Assembly: GCA_030761205.1 (NCBI GenBank)
Contig: JAULJL010000035.1
Coordinates: 15,727,001 to 15,791,000, forward strand
DNA: 64,000 nt
Origin: Fremontodendron californicum
Taxonomy: Eukaryota > Streptophyta > Magnoliopsida > Malvales > Malvaceae
Direction of reading: 5' to 3'
Shown here: piece after piece, positions 1-12,400 of the stretch
How positions within the stretch are numbered: position 1 is the first letter of the stretch
Layout of the letters: each line of letters starts with the position of its first letter
Notes under the pieces: model-generated
What the model was told of the DNA's origin: nothing
The model's input: the letters and a program-made list of their open reading frames with translations, nothing else
Databases searched by the model: none
Position numbers and translations under genes: made by a program

Positions 1-1820
1 TCATGCTCTCTTGAGCGCACTTGTGGAAAATTAAGTTTGTCAAATTGATTATTCTACCTTTGTGATTTTTTTACTTAGCCAATTTTTATCTAACTTTCAA
101 AAAGTCCTAGCTACTGTCTTCAAGTCATTCTATGAGTTTCAAATATTTTTATTTTGGTTTTTAAATGATTTTATCAAAGACAAAAAAAAAAAAAAAAAAA
201 AGTGTTGGCAAAGCATTTTTTTTTCCACCCAAAACTTGTACATCTCCGATTTTTCTGGGAATTCATCTTTGATCAGAAAATTAAGTCAATTTTTTTCCGT
301 GTATTTTTACATGTCCTAAGTCTCCAATAATTTTTTTAGAATTTTTGGAATTTTTAAAAATAGGGTAAAAAATCGTGGATTAAAACTGGACAGTGGAGTC
401 AGAATTGAATTTAAAGAAAAACAAAGCAGTTTTTTCTCCTCCAAAAACTCGTACATCTCTGGTTTTTCTGGGAATTCATCTTTGATCAAAAAATTAATCC
501 AATTTTTTATCGTATAGTTTTACATGTCTTGAGTCTCCAGTATTTTTTTTAGAATTTTTGGGATTTTTAAAAATAGGGTAAAAAATCGTGGATTAAAACT
601 GGACAGTGGAGTCAGAATTGAACTTAAAGAAAAACCAATTTTCTGTTTTGGTTAATTTACTTAGAGTGGGCTGATTAGGAGGGTTAGCTACTGACTTAGG
701 ATAATTTCTAAGCCTTTTTAACTCTAAAAATGGTTTTTCAAGTCCCGGGTTAAGGAGAGTCAAGTCCGGATTTTTTTAAACTTAGGAAATTAGAGCCATT
801 TAAAAATTTTTAGCCCAGTTTTTATTTTTAATTCAAGCTTTTCAAAATTGTTTTCAAACAATCACAAAGTATTTTGGTTTTAGAATATTTAATTTGACAT
901 ATTTTCCTAAGGTAGCCGGATATCTTTTTAGATATACGGATTTCCTTAATTAAAGGAAAAAATACATCTCATGCATCGCATTTTTATATTCATGCATTTT
1001 ATATAATATGTGATTCTTGCCATAATAATTTCTATGTGTCATGACATTTAGGTTGCATTATATTATTTAGATTTTGCTATGTCATTTTATTTATGTCATG
1101 CCTATACATATTCATTTCTTTTAAATGTTTTCAAAAAAGATAATGATTTTCAATAAAAATAAAGATATTCCCGAGTTAAAATAATTCATGAGTTCTCTAC
1201 CGGATTTGCTGGAGGGAATATCATCAATTATTATTAATAAATGAATATCTTTCTTTCAAAAAAAGAGAATGATTCGGAAAGTTTTCCAAAACTAATAAAA
1301 ATTTCTATATTTTGCCACGTTTGTTGGGGAATATAGGAAAATTTTGAATTTATAAATTCCGGATCATTTTCAATAAAAAAATGGAATTATTTTTCATTAA
1401 ATTGGGAATTAATTTGAAATACTAAATATAAAACCAACTTTTACCGAGACTTGAGATAACACACGATTAATAAGGTACCGATTTATACGGGCGTTGTGGG
1501 GGTGCTAATCCTTCCCCGCACGTAACCGACTCCCGAACCCGCTTCTTTGATTTCTCTGGTTTAAAACGCAGACTTGAAATTGGTTTTTAAAATGTTTTAA
1601 TTAATTTTTAAAATATTTTATAAAATCGGTTTTAATAAGTGGCCGATCACACCTAGCTAAAAAAGATTGGTGGCGACTCCATGTCTTTTAAGGTCATTTT
1701 CAAAACCTTCATTTTTTTAGAGGAATTAAGTCGACTTTTCCTCGTTTTTTTTAATGTCACGCCTAGCGAATAATAAAGTCTTGCGATGAGACTCGTCGTT
1801 ATTTTTTTTAGGTTGCGACA
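1..1820 (+). mobile_element. Right end of a Ty3/gypsy (Tat/Ogre-like) LTR, truncated by the window start
   Basis: The block at about 1476-1541 (GGGCGTTGTGGGGGTGCTAA, then a run containing CGTAACCGACTCCCGAACCCG-like sequence), the GGTGGCGACTCC at about 1669 and the terminal GGTTGCGACA at 1811-1820 resemble the 3' part of LTRs of Tat/Ogre-type gypsy elements as I remember them. No primer-binding site follows position 1820, so this is more likely a 3' LTR or solo LTR than a 5' LTR. The left end, any target duplication and any coding region lie outside the window. No gag or pol coding is visible inside it. Confidence 0.55.
205..636. repeat. Tandem duplication of about 213 bp within the LTR
   Basis: Two adjacent copies share GGGAATTCATCTTTGATCA, TAGGGTAAAAAATCGTGG and ACTGGACAGTGGAGTCAG. 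The common GTACATCTC recurs 213 bp apart (238 and 451). The copies differ by scattered substitutions, so the duplication is not recent. Confidence 0.85.
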
Positions 1821-1850
1821 GACATAGATAATAAAAATGACCTAAAACTT

Positions 1851-2037
1851 AAATGACATGTAAAATAACATAACATATGAAAATGGCCTAAATGTCTAAA
1901 TGAAATGTAAAATGACATAGCATATGAAATGGCCTAAACTATATGACATGTAAAATGACATAGCATATGAAAATGGCCTAAATGTCTAAATGAAATGTAA
2001 AATGACCTAGCATATGAAAATGGCCTAAACTATATGA
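1851..2037. repeat. Four-copy tandem repeat, 43-47 bp unit (about 90-bp dimer)
   Basis: CATATGAAAATGGCC or a close variant recurs at 1874, 1921, 1964 and 2011. Alternating units end in AATGTCT or AACTATATG, giving a dimeric period of about 90 bp. It begins directly after the LTR end. No coding potential is seen. Confidence 0.85.
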
Positions 2038-3159
2038 CAAATAGCCACAAAATGCAAAAGTATATCATAAATCAAAAGAACAAAATGGTTAGTAAGAATA
2101 ATAAATACATATAAAAATAAATAATAATAGAAATAAGCAAGTTAAAGTAGCAAATAAATAAAAAGAGATAAAATAGAAAAAATATGGAAATGAACTCCTT
2201 GGTTGGTATATTAGACAAAGCCCACCCTAACCATTATCACTTGATTCTTATCAAGATCATGAAGCCTAACCATTGTTTTATTTGTTTTGAAAAGCAAGAA
2301 CAACAAAAAAGCTTTCATAAAACTTTTATTAAGCAAAGAAAATAGTAGGAAATCACATGAAAAAATGAAGAATAACATGAAGAAGAAGAAGGAAAAAATG
2401 TAAGAACCAAAGAGGAATGGCTACCTTAGCAAAAACTTTCTTTCTTTCTTTTCAAAAATATTTTTTTTCTAAGGTTTAGCTACTGCCTTGTTTTCAAAAT
2501 CAGCCAACTTGTCTTTTAAAAAAAATGAAAACCCCTCCCGTTAATACCCTTTGGCCGGCCACCCCCTCTCTTGGTGAATAGTGGAGATTAAATCATTTAA
2601 TTCTCGTACACCACCTAAGATATTTTCATGACAATAAAAATGTCATCTTGCAAATTGATCTTAGCCATTCAAGGACGTACTCATCTTTTTAGGCCATTGG
2701 ATGAGCAAAGATATTTTATTTAGCTACATGCATTTCCAACCATTGGATGACTTGTGCTAATCTTTTTTCCACCAATTTTGGCCATTGGATGAGGACATTT
2801 GCATGACAATAAAAATGTCATTTTGCAATTTGATCTTGGCCATTCAAGGATGTACTCATCTTTTTCATAAGGTATTTAGGCCATTGGATGAGCAAGGACA
2901 TTTCAAGATAGTAAAAATGACATCTTGTAGCTTGATATGGACCACGTGATGAAATCAATTAAATCTCCACCCTTCCTCTATGTATGGCCGACCAAGAACT
3001 GGTATGTTCAAGAATTTCCTTCATTTTTTTTCACCTTTTAATTTTGCAAAATTGGCCTTTTTCGGTTTCTTCGGTAAAATTGCATTTTGGCCCCCAAACT
3101 TGATTTTATGCAAATGGACCCCAAATCCGGATTTTCTTTCTCCAGTCCATCCAAATAAA
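2038..3159. other. Non-genic repeat-derived DNA with a 175-bp duplication
   Basis: No gene is supported. A block of about 175 bp is duplicated at roughly 2620-2970: CATGACAATAAAAATGTCA occurs at 2627 and 2802, each followed by a TTGATCTT(A/G)GCCATTCAAGG segment and a GGCCATTGGATGAG segment. The style resembles LTR or UTR sequence of large gypsy elements, but no domain confirms it. Confidence 0.6.
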
Positions 3160-4035
3160 TATAATATTGAGATCTGGAGATATTTAGAATTTTTCGAGCT
3201 CGTTTCCTATTTTTCTCGAAATTTTCTTTTGGATTTTTGGTTAGTGGAACCCAAAATTCACCTTTTCATTTAAACTCCGATTCTTGATTTTTCTCCACCG
3301 ATCTCTTCCAAAAATTATAAAACTCAGTTCTGAAAGTTTTCAAAAATTTTGGAGTTCGTTTGCTATTTTTCCCGGAATTATCTTCTGGAATTTCGGTTTA
3401 GTGCACCCAAACTTTGCCATTTTTCAAATGAGCTCTGCTTCCGGATTTTTCTTTTTCGATCTCTTCCAAAAATTATAAAATTCAGAACTGCAAGTTTTCA
3501 GAATTTTTAGAGCTTGTTTGCTATTTTTCCGGGAATTATCTTCTGGAATTTCGGCTTAGTGCACCCGAACTTTTCCATTTTTCAAATGAGCTCCGATTTT
3601 GGATTTTTCCTCGTCGATCTCTTCCAAAAATTATAAAACTCAGAACTGCAAGTTTTCATAATTTTTGGAGCTTGTTTGCTATTTTTCCCGAAATTATCTT
3701 CTTGAATTTCGGCTTAGTGAACCCGAACTTTGCTATTTTTCAAATGAGCTTCGATTCAGATTTTTCTTTGCTGATCTCTTCCAAAATTTATAAAACTCAG
3801 AACTACAAGTTTTTAGAATTTTTGGAGCTTGTTTGCTGTTTTTCCCGGAATTATCTTATGGAATTTCAGCTTAAGTGCACTCGAACTTTGTCATTTTTCA
3901 AATAAACTCCAATTCCAGATTTTTCTTCACCGATCTCTTCCAAAAATTATATAACTCAGATCTGAAAGTTTTCATAATTTTTCGAGCTCATTTACTATTT
4001 TTCCCAAAATTTTCTTTGGGATTTTCCAAGAATGC
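3160..4035. repeat. Six-copy tandem array, about 158-bp unit
   Basis: The segment (C)CTATTTTTCCCGGAATTATC and variants recurs at 3207, 3363, 3521, 3679, 3836 and 3995, a spacing of 156-159 bp. Each unit also holds GATCTCTTCCAAAAATTATA and AAATGAGCTCCGATT-like stretches. Outer copies are more diverged than inner ones. Short open frames here are by-products of the repeat and are not conserved between units. Confidence 0.9.
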
Positions 4036-5506
4036 CTTTCAACCTCTGAAACCTCGGTTTTACTCAAAACAGGTCCAATTTTTGGATTTTCTTTTTCTAC
4101 TGCCTTTGTCATATATTGAATTTGAGTTGGTCCGAAAACGCCCAATTTTTACGATCAAATCTCCCTCCGATTTTTTCCCCCCTTTCAAACTCGAGAATTT
4201 TCTCGTTTTTTCGTTTTTGCTCTAATCAGCATTTCCTTTGGATTCACTTCAAACTGGGCCTTAAGCTATCCTTGTTTGCTCATTCTTTATTAACTGGGGG
4301 CTTCAATTTCACCGAATTGGACCATCTTTGCAGTTTTCCCCAAATTTGCAAAATTTACCCTTTTTAACCAAAAATCCTAATTTTCTGTTTTCCTTCTAAA
4401 TTGACTCTTCCTTTGGTTCTCCTTCCAATTGGCCCTTCCAATACCCGTAGTCATTAATTATATTCCATTTGAAACCTCCAATTTCGACCAATTTGATCGT
4501 TTAAGCACTTTTCCCAAATTTGCCGAATTAGGGTTTCTCCTATATTGAAATTTTCGTAATCCCTCTTTCGAACTCCATATCTTTCGTTATAAACCTCGGA
4601 TTATCAAAATTCTTTCACCATTGTTCAATTCAACTTCCAATCTTGATTTTGACTAAGGGTTGACTTTTATAGTGGTCGACTTTTTGGATTTGACTTTTTA
4701 GAGTTGACTTTTTGGAGTTGACTTTTTTCGGATTGACTTTTCATGCTGAACTCCGAATTACAAGTCTTGGAGGATCATCTGCAAGATGAGAAGAAGTTTT
4801 CTACATTCTAAAAAAGTACAAAGAATAATTTACTTGGTTTAGGGAGCCAAGACAAAATTAGGTCTACATTATAGATGTTTGGTTTGATTTATTGATAGTA
4901 GATATGTTCACGAATCGAATAATTGACCAATTTGGTAGATTTGGTTTTGGATAAAAAATTTAAAATCCGAGTGTGATTCGAGTATTATTTAATGAATAAA
5001 AAATGTATTTATTTATTTTTAATTTTAATATATAGTTTTAATAATTTAGTGTGAAGGAAGAGAACAGTGAAATGTTTATTTCATTTATTAAGGCAAAGAA
5101 ATTAGAACATTGCTGGTCACATTAGTGTTGGGTTGGGCAGAAACAGAGGGACAAATGTGTTTTTTTTTTTTTCTTTCAAAATATTTGTGGTTGTAGTGAA
5201 ATTTTTCATGATGAGTCTCTCTCTAGTTGATGTACTCCTTTTCTCTCTTGTTCATTTTGTTTTTCTTTTTCCAACTTGTTGATGGCCTTTGGGATAATTA
5301 TTTGGGTCATTGGGACCATGAATATTAAATTCGAAAACAATAGCACTCCTCAGACATGATATTGAAAGATTTAAATATATATATATATACACCCTCTGTC
5401 TCAAATTAAAAGATTTAATTTCGTACCTTTTTTCAACCGAAATTTAAAAAATAATAATAATTACTTCAAAAGTTTCACATTAAATTTAAAATTTTAATGC
5501 AAATAA
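4036..5506. other. Gene-free AT-rich sequence with a TTGACTTTTT minisatellite
   Basis: No gene is supported. At about 4660-4742 the motif TTGACTTTTT/GGAGTTGACTTTTT repeats five to six times. A short (TA)n lies near 5377-5389. The CCCTCTGTCTCAAATTAAAA near 5392 resembles one end of a Stowaway-like MITE, but I could not find a matching other end. Confidence 0.5.
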
Positions 5507-5919
5507 AGGTGTGTTTGATAAACTATTGAAAATTAAAATATTCAATGATTTTCTTTTTTGAGAAATCGATTTTAGAAATCACTTAATAAAAACTCTTCAA
5601 TGAAAAAGTGTTAAAAATGCTAAATAACATTTAGCTATTTAATGTTTTAAGTCAATATTATTTTAATTATACTTATCTTATATTCTTTCATTTTAAGTGG
5701 TTATTCTTTTATTTTAACTTTTATCAAGTGAAAATAGTTATAAAATTGTATCTTTCTTTTATAAAAAGTTAATAAAAAATCAATTAAACATTTAATTAAA
5801 TTTTCAATAGTATATCAAACAATTTTTATATTATAAATTTAGAACTTAAATTTTTCAGAATTAAAAATTCAACACTTAACTTTTCAATGTTAAATTTATT
5901 TAATTTATTAAACAACCCC
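5507..5919. mobile_element. MITE, about 413 bp, PIF/Harbinger-like (TAA duplication)
   Basis: The left end AGGTGTGTTTGATAAACTAT and the right end TTATTAAACAACCCC are imperfect inverted repeats. Inside them, TTGAAAA is paired with TTTTCAA. A TAA flanks each side (5504-5506 and 5920-5922), as expected for Tourist-type elements. There is no coding capacity. A 3-bp duplication is weak evidence alone; the inverted ends give the main support. Confidence 0.55.
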
Positions 5920-6351
5920 TAAATAAAAAAATTTCAAAGATAAAACACTAAAAAGGAAATTAAAAATTACTTGGAGGGGGAAAATATGAAGAACAGTTAT
6001 AACAATTATTAAACTTTTGGCCAAAAAAAAAATTTGCACAACTACAACTAATTTGTCAACTAAGCAATACTTTTAGGGGATTTACTAGAAAGGTAGGTGG
6101 TGGAGTACCTACACAAACATTAACTTTCCTACTTGAAATGGCAAGATGCCTAATCATTGAGGCCAAACTCAAAGATTGAGCATTTACAATTGTAATTTAT
6201 ATGTAAATCCATAGTAATTGATAATTTTATTAAAATTTTTATTAAGTTGAGGATAGACGATTGTAATTTGAGACCTCCATATACATGAAGATGCTATTAG
6301 AAAATTACAAATTATGAAGAAACAAATCCCAAATCATTTATATGTTTAGTG

Positions 6352-6666
6352 TTACGTTTGAAAACATGAATTTGAGAATACGAATTTGGATTTCATTTAC
6401 TATATAAATTGTGAGAATAAAATTTATACATTATGTATAAATTAGTTAAGATTCAATATAATTATATGTTTGAAAGGTATAAAAACATGAATTTCAAATT
6501 CACAAATATCTATAGGTATTTCAAATTCACCACTAAATAGGCATCTAACAAATCTATGAATTTGAAAAATAATCATGAATGTTACATTTATATGTGTTTT
6601 ATTACACGATTTATACTATTTTTAAAATCAAAATCCAATCTTCGAAATCCAAATTCTCAAACGTAA
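6352..6666. mobile_element. MITE-like inverted-repeat element, about 315 bp
   Basis: Left end TTACGTTTGAAAACATGAAT and right end AATTCTCAAACGTAA are inverted. The arms continue inward with AATTTGGATTTCATT against AAATCCAATC and GAAATCCAAATT. Target duplication and superfamily are not clear. No open frame. Confidence 0.55.
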
Positions 6667-9085
6667 GCTAAAAGAATTCTCAAACAACTCTAAATCATAT
6701 CCTAACAAAGCTCCTATTTCTTTGCTAATTGATCAACATACATATTTGCTATATGATTGATATATATGTTGTAAATAGCTATTTCGTTATCTGAAGAAAC
6801 AAAAGCAACATGTAAGTAATTCGATATTTAGTCCAATTAGTTTATACAATAATTCTTAAAAAGTGTCATCTAATAGGTTTGAGAATCGAATCCTAATATC
6901 TACAATCTTTTTTCATAGTCAAAGACTGCAATCTCTTTTGTACTAAGAACAATTTGAATGTCAACCCGTGTGTAATCATTACTTCCTATATTTCTTTTAG
7001 TTTACGGTTGATTGGTTTTTTTTTTTTTCAAATTTTTACTTCTGTTTTTTTTATTAAAAAAATTAAAAGTAAATAGTAAAAGCACAAAATAAGAGGTCAA
7101 GCCTTGACACCGACTTTTTAAGGGGAAACCTATAGAGATTTACAATGTCATGACTTTATATTAAGCGCATATATATATATATATATATAAAACATTATTT
7201 TGATTTAGGTGAAATTCAATAATCCATATAGAAATACTTTTTAGTTTTTATTATTGAAAGATTGAGTTTGAATTTAGTTCCACTATGGAAATAAAATAAT
7301 TTAACAGTTGAATTTATATAGCCAGTGTCATTGCATATAATGATTCTAAGACCATATTTGACATATTTGTTTGAATTCCTTCAATAAGAGAATTGGCAAT
7401 GATAAATATATGTATTTTTCAATTGGAAAAAAAATAAATTGGATTCAACTATTTTTTTTCTTTTAAATTGTACTTTGATCCGTAAAAGAAAAATCACAAA
7501 CCCTTCGTACCCCTCAAATGGTAACAATTAAGAAAATAAAAGGAAAAATGACAACCATTTGGTAGATTACATTGTACTTTTTAAAGAATTTCTAAAAAAT
7601 AAAAGAAAAAAATAAAAAATAAAATTATAATTGATTTAAAATGGATAAATATTTAAAATATAATTAGTTTATATAAAAAGTAAAACCATGTATTTTGTAT
7701 ATATTCTTTAAAATTTTTAAAATTCATTTTTATATCCAAACCAATTTTTTTAAAAAAAAAAAAATTAGTGTCAAAATAAAAATAAATAACAAAAAAAAAA
7801 ATCAAACGAAATTAAGTTGAGCGAAGTATACTATTTTTCTAACCTTTTGCACATCAATTTAACCAATTATTCCAAATTTTCATTCAACTTTTTTTTTTTT
7901 GTTTTTTCTGGTTTGATTTTTCTTTTATAGGCTTCTAGGCTTCTAATAGACAAGTTTTCATAAAAACAAGGTTTCCGACAAAACTGGGGTTTTCATGATT
8001 CTCCTTCCAACCTAGAAGTAACGACAGAGATTCGGACATGGGCCCACCACTTTTGGGCCCCACGCGTCATGTCCCATCACCTCCTTTCTCTAACGAGATT
8101 CTCACAGTCACCTTTGTGGGGTCCAATCAGGAAAAAAAAATTAATCAGATCTCACCATCAACCGCCACGTGGAATATTCTAACGATTAGCTTTGTCTTTA
8201 TGCTGTCACGCTAGCGTGGCCGGTTAAGTTAGCAGAACCGGCTGTGGCAGTGACTGCTAATGTTACGTGTTTGTCAGTTATGAATTGTGACAAACGGCTA
8301 CGATTAAATCAAGGACCTAAAAAGACAAAATTCAAATAAAAAAGAAATTATTTTTACTATCAGTAATTTTCAGCTTAGTAAATGCAGATAAATTAGTAAT
8401 GTAACATATATAGGGTCACAAACTCACAATCATTGAGAATAATATGATGGGTAAGTTTATATTTTGGCTTTATTTATTTGGATAAGCGATGAATTTAGAC
8501 TAGGAATAATGAATTTTATATGTTTTATTAGTTTTTTTAAGATCAAATTTTCAAAAAATTTATTTATATTAAAATTTTAAATCTATTCTTCTTCACAAAA
8601 ATTTAGAAAAAAAAAACAAAAAATAGTTATTCTTTTCATATATATATATATATATATATATTATATTATGAGTGTCAAAAAATATATATAATCACATACG
8701 AATGTTAATATTCCTACATCCTAACTTATTTGTCATTCTTTGACTTTCACGGAATATAAATTTTTTTTTATTTTAGTGTATTTAATTGTTTCTAAAATTG
8801 ATGTTTCATAATTTTTAATGTTAAAAAAAAAACATGAAGAAAAATTTTATATTATAAAAAAAGTAAGAGTTTTAGGTTTTTTAAAAAATAAAGAGGATAT
8901 AATTTTGGGATATTCCCAAAAAAAAAAAAAGATGGACAAAAAAATGAACATTAGGAGTAGTTTTTTTTGGATTCATATTATTTCAGAATCTCATGAATTT
9001 AATTATTATATTTTTTATGATTTAAATTCGAGATTTTTAAATTAAAATTTCAAGCTCTAACCGTTAGGTATCTATTTAAGAGTAA
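6667..9085. other. Gene-free AT-rich sequence with one GC-richer island
   Basis: No gene is supported. (AT)n runs lie at about 7168-7189 and 8639-8661. The stretch 8030-8310 stands out from the surrounding AT-rich DNA and is listed separately. The 75-codon open frame at 8818 consists mostly of Lys and other A/T-rich codons and is not convincing. Confidence 0.6.
8030..8310. promoter_or_regulatory. Orphan promoter-like island with a G-box
   Basis: This is a locally GC-richer segment. It contains GCCACGTGG (a G-box core, at about 8164-8172), GGCCCACCACTTTTGGGCCC (two GGCCCA-type elements facing each other, near 8040) and the near-palindrome GTCACGCTAGCGTGGC near 8206. These are motifs common in plant promoters, but no gene starts within several kb on either strand. 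It could be the promoter of a decayed gene, part of a transposon, or an unrecognised non-coding transcript. Confidence 0.3.
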
Positions 9086-9475
9086 GGGCTAGTTTAGCAT
9101 TGCCGTTGGAAAAAGCTTGGGTTGGAAAAAGTTCGAGTTGAAAAAAGTGTGTTTATAAAGTGTGGTGAAAAAGTGTGGTTATAAACTTTTAAGTGTTTAG
9201 CATTGCTGTGAAAAAGTGTTATAGGAAATTAAAATGTCAAAAAAAGATATGTTTAAAATAATAAAAGTGTAAAGATGTGAGGATAATAAAGTCATTTTAT
9301 CCAAAAGTCAGCTTTTAAAGCCCAAAAACTATATTTTTTGGCTTTTTGGTTTGGCTTTTCAAACCATGGTTTCAACAGCAGGAGCCAATTTTTTTTATCT
9401 GTTTAGTATTGCGTTTGCGGTGAAAAGCAGATTTTGACCTCAAAAGCTGTGCCAGAAGCAATGCTAAACGAGGCC
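9086..9475. mobile_element. Tourist-like MITE, 390 bp, TAA duplication (copy a)
   Basis: The ends GGGCTAGTTTAGCATTGC and GCAATGCTAAACGAGGCC are inverted repeats flanked by TAA (9083-9085 and 9476-9478). This fits PIF/Harbinger MITEs. A relative lies in inverse orientation at 43136-43516. They share internal stretches such as AAAGATATGTTTAAAATAAT and GAGGATAATAAA. It carries no gene. Confidence 0.8.
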
Positions 9476-12400
9476 TAAGAATATGTAATAACTTCGCATT
9501 AAATAGATTTAAAAAAAAATTATAGAAATTTATATTAGTTGATCTTTATTTTATCATTCAGTGCCTAAAAAACATTAATACGGTGAAAGAAACATGGAGC
9601 ATATGTGTCGGCAATTATTTTTTGTCAAACAATAAGTACAAATTAGTAATTACATTATTATTATTTTTTTTTTAGACAAATTGCTAACTACTTCATCTAA
9701 AAAAATCTGGTCACCACTCTATTTTAATTAAGACTTTTGGTATAATTTTGTTTTTATTTTATTTTTTCAATTAGATATTATCAAATGCATAACAACCCTA
9801 AATAGTTTTGTAAACTATGCAAAAAACTCGAGTTGTTTAGAATTAAAATTGGATTTTTTTTAGATGAAAAGCTTTAGACTTGAACATAAGATTTCAATTT
9901 CATAGTCAAAATTCAACCTCGATTACCATTGAACTAAAGCCTCATTGGTAAATAAAGTAGAACATAAGTATTGGATGAATAAGTTTTTTTTTTTTTTCAA
10001 TTTTTTGATAAGTTGTTTGAGACGGATGATTTGTGTATATGTTTTGTGTTTTTTTTTCTTTTCATTTTAGTCATGTAAATATATATAAACACAATACAAA
10101 TTATTAAATGTGTCAAAATCCTAAATATGAATACAATACGTCATTAAACGTGTTGTGTTTATTATATTATTTTCGTGTTATTAAACGTGTCACGTTCGTG
10201 TCGTATTTTGTATCATGTTCAAAATTATAAAATATAAAACATATTAAATTTCAACCTATCATGCCTCACATATTGTGATGTTATTTTTTTGGACAAGATG
10301 TTAATTTCAGTATCATATATATTTTTTATTTGGTTACTATATGAGTTAATTAATAAGAAGAGCAAAATTGGTTTAAAATAAAAATTGGTAGTAACTTAGT
10401 GATGAAATTGTTAGACTAAATATCCTAAACTAATTAATGAAATTAGGTAGAGAAGTTTGGTACATAGACCTTTGCCTTTTCCACTTTGTGTTGGGATGAT
10501 TGGAACAAAACAAATTGCAATGTTTTAAATCATGAATCACATGTGTTGGTTTTTAGTTTAATTTTAAACATTTCTTGTCACATATTGCAATTAATGCATG
10601 ACCAAAATAGTTAATAATAATAGTATAGCCTTTATTTACTCTAAAATTAAATAACCTTATCTACCCAAAAAAGTAAGTTGTCTTCTTAGTTTTAGGACCT
10701 AACTTAAGTTATTTCTTTTCTTTTTTTTTTTTATTTTTTTATGGCTCTTAAGTAGCTAATTAATAACTAAACTTGCGTATAAAGTATAAGGATTTTGTTA
10801 ACGAGAACTTTAAAAGTATTTTTTAAAGTTACTATATCTAGTAATATTTTCTTTTGATACATTAAAAATGATGAATAAAGTTGTCAACTATTATATTTAA
10901 TACAATGCTATTATTATAAATAACATATTAACTAAACTTAAACACGAATTCATACAAATTTATCACTAGAACTTAGAATTTTTTGATGAATTTATAGTGC
11001 ATCATGATAAAAGCCAATGAGACATGATGTTAAAAGAAAAACTTCATTGAACCCGAGATTTAGCCCAATTGATTTATGCATGCTGCAACCACCTTCAAGA
11101 GGTAGTATTTAGTAAGTCTAGAGTTTGGATTTCAGTATCTGCAACCCCTCTTTTTCTATTCCCAAACTGCGATTTCTTTTGTGCCAAAAAAAAAAAAAAA
11201 AAGAGAGAGATCTAGAGAGAGAGAGAAACTTCATTGCTTATTAAAAGGGATAGTACTCAATATTTTATTATATGAAATTAAGATTATGAATTTTGTTTTA
11301 TCGGAGAACCTTGACGCTATAAAATATTTAATTTTTTAAAAAAAAATCTTCTTAAATTAATGATCTAATTTATATAAAATATTTTTAAATTTATTTGAAT
11401 AAATTGAACGACAAACATTTAAGAGAATGCAGTTTTAAAATTTTAACAATTAAACTTTATATAGCCATTTTCAAATTTTAAGAAATATAATTAAAATAAA
11501 ATAAAAATTTATAGCTTTAATTTCACATAATAAAAAAATTGAGAGCTTGTTTTCATTTTTAAGTAAAGTTCGAGTATTTATTTGAATATTATTCATTGCT
11601 TAAAATAATTTTAAGTCATATTTTTGGTTTTAGATAACTTAAAAATCTCGAATTCGAATCTATTGTATAGTCTAATACCCAATGAATTTTTTATATATAC
11701 CAAAAATATTATCTCAAATTAGTGAAAGGAAATGGATATGAATTTCCATGGCTACAAATTATCAAGGTAAGGATTAATTTTCCACAATGAAAATAGGAAT
11801 ATAAAAGGGGGGAAACAATTAATTGCAATGGAGACATGTAAATTTGGTCAAGAGTCTAAATTGGAATTATCAAAGGCCCACTTCAAGAAAGACAACCAGA
11901 AGACAACCATTTTAGAGATAGGATTGGGGTAGGGTTGTGTGAAGTCTAAGCAAAAATCAAAATAAAAATAAAGAAGGTAGGGGAAAGGAAATTAAGGAAA
12001 GAAGCCCACCAATTTTATTTTATTTTTGCTTTATAATTTATTTAGCTACATTGAAGACAAGATTGGTGTCATTTTCAATGTTTGGTTTAATCTCCAACTG
12101 TTTCTGTCTGGATCCATTCATGTCTATTTGTAGCTTATATGTCTGGTTAAAGGGTCACTTTCTTATTGCTCTGGATTTGTTATGAGATTGTCTATAATGT
12201 TGGATAGTTCTTTCACTTTTGTTGGGAAAGAGAAATTTTTTTTTGAAAATATTAAGAACATTCATGAGTTATATATTATTATTATTCAATTTTAATTATT
12301 TATGTATTTTTTGTGTTATACTCATGTATACAAGTATTATTTTAGAATCAAAATCCACAATAATTAATTTAGTTGATAAGAAAAAAAAATTTAATTTTCT

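Noticed and set aside
62..4367. Several Phe-rich plus-strand frames of 60-120 codons
   Set aside because: T-rich LTR and tandem-repeat DNA. The peptides repeat with the array units and match no family I know.
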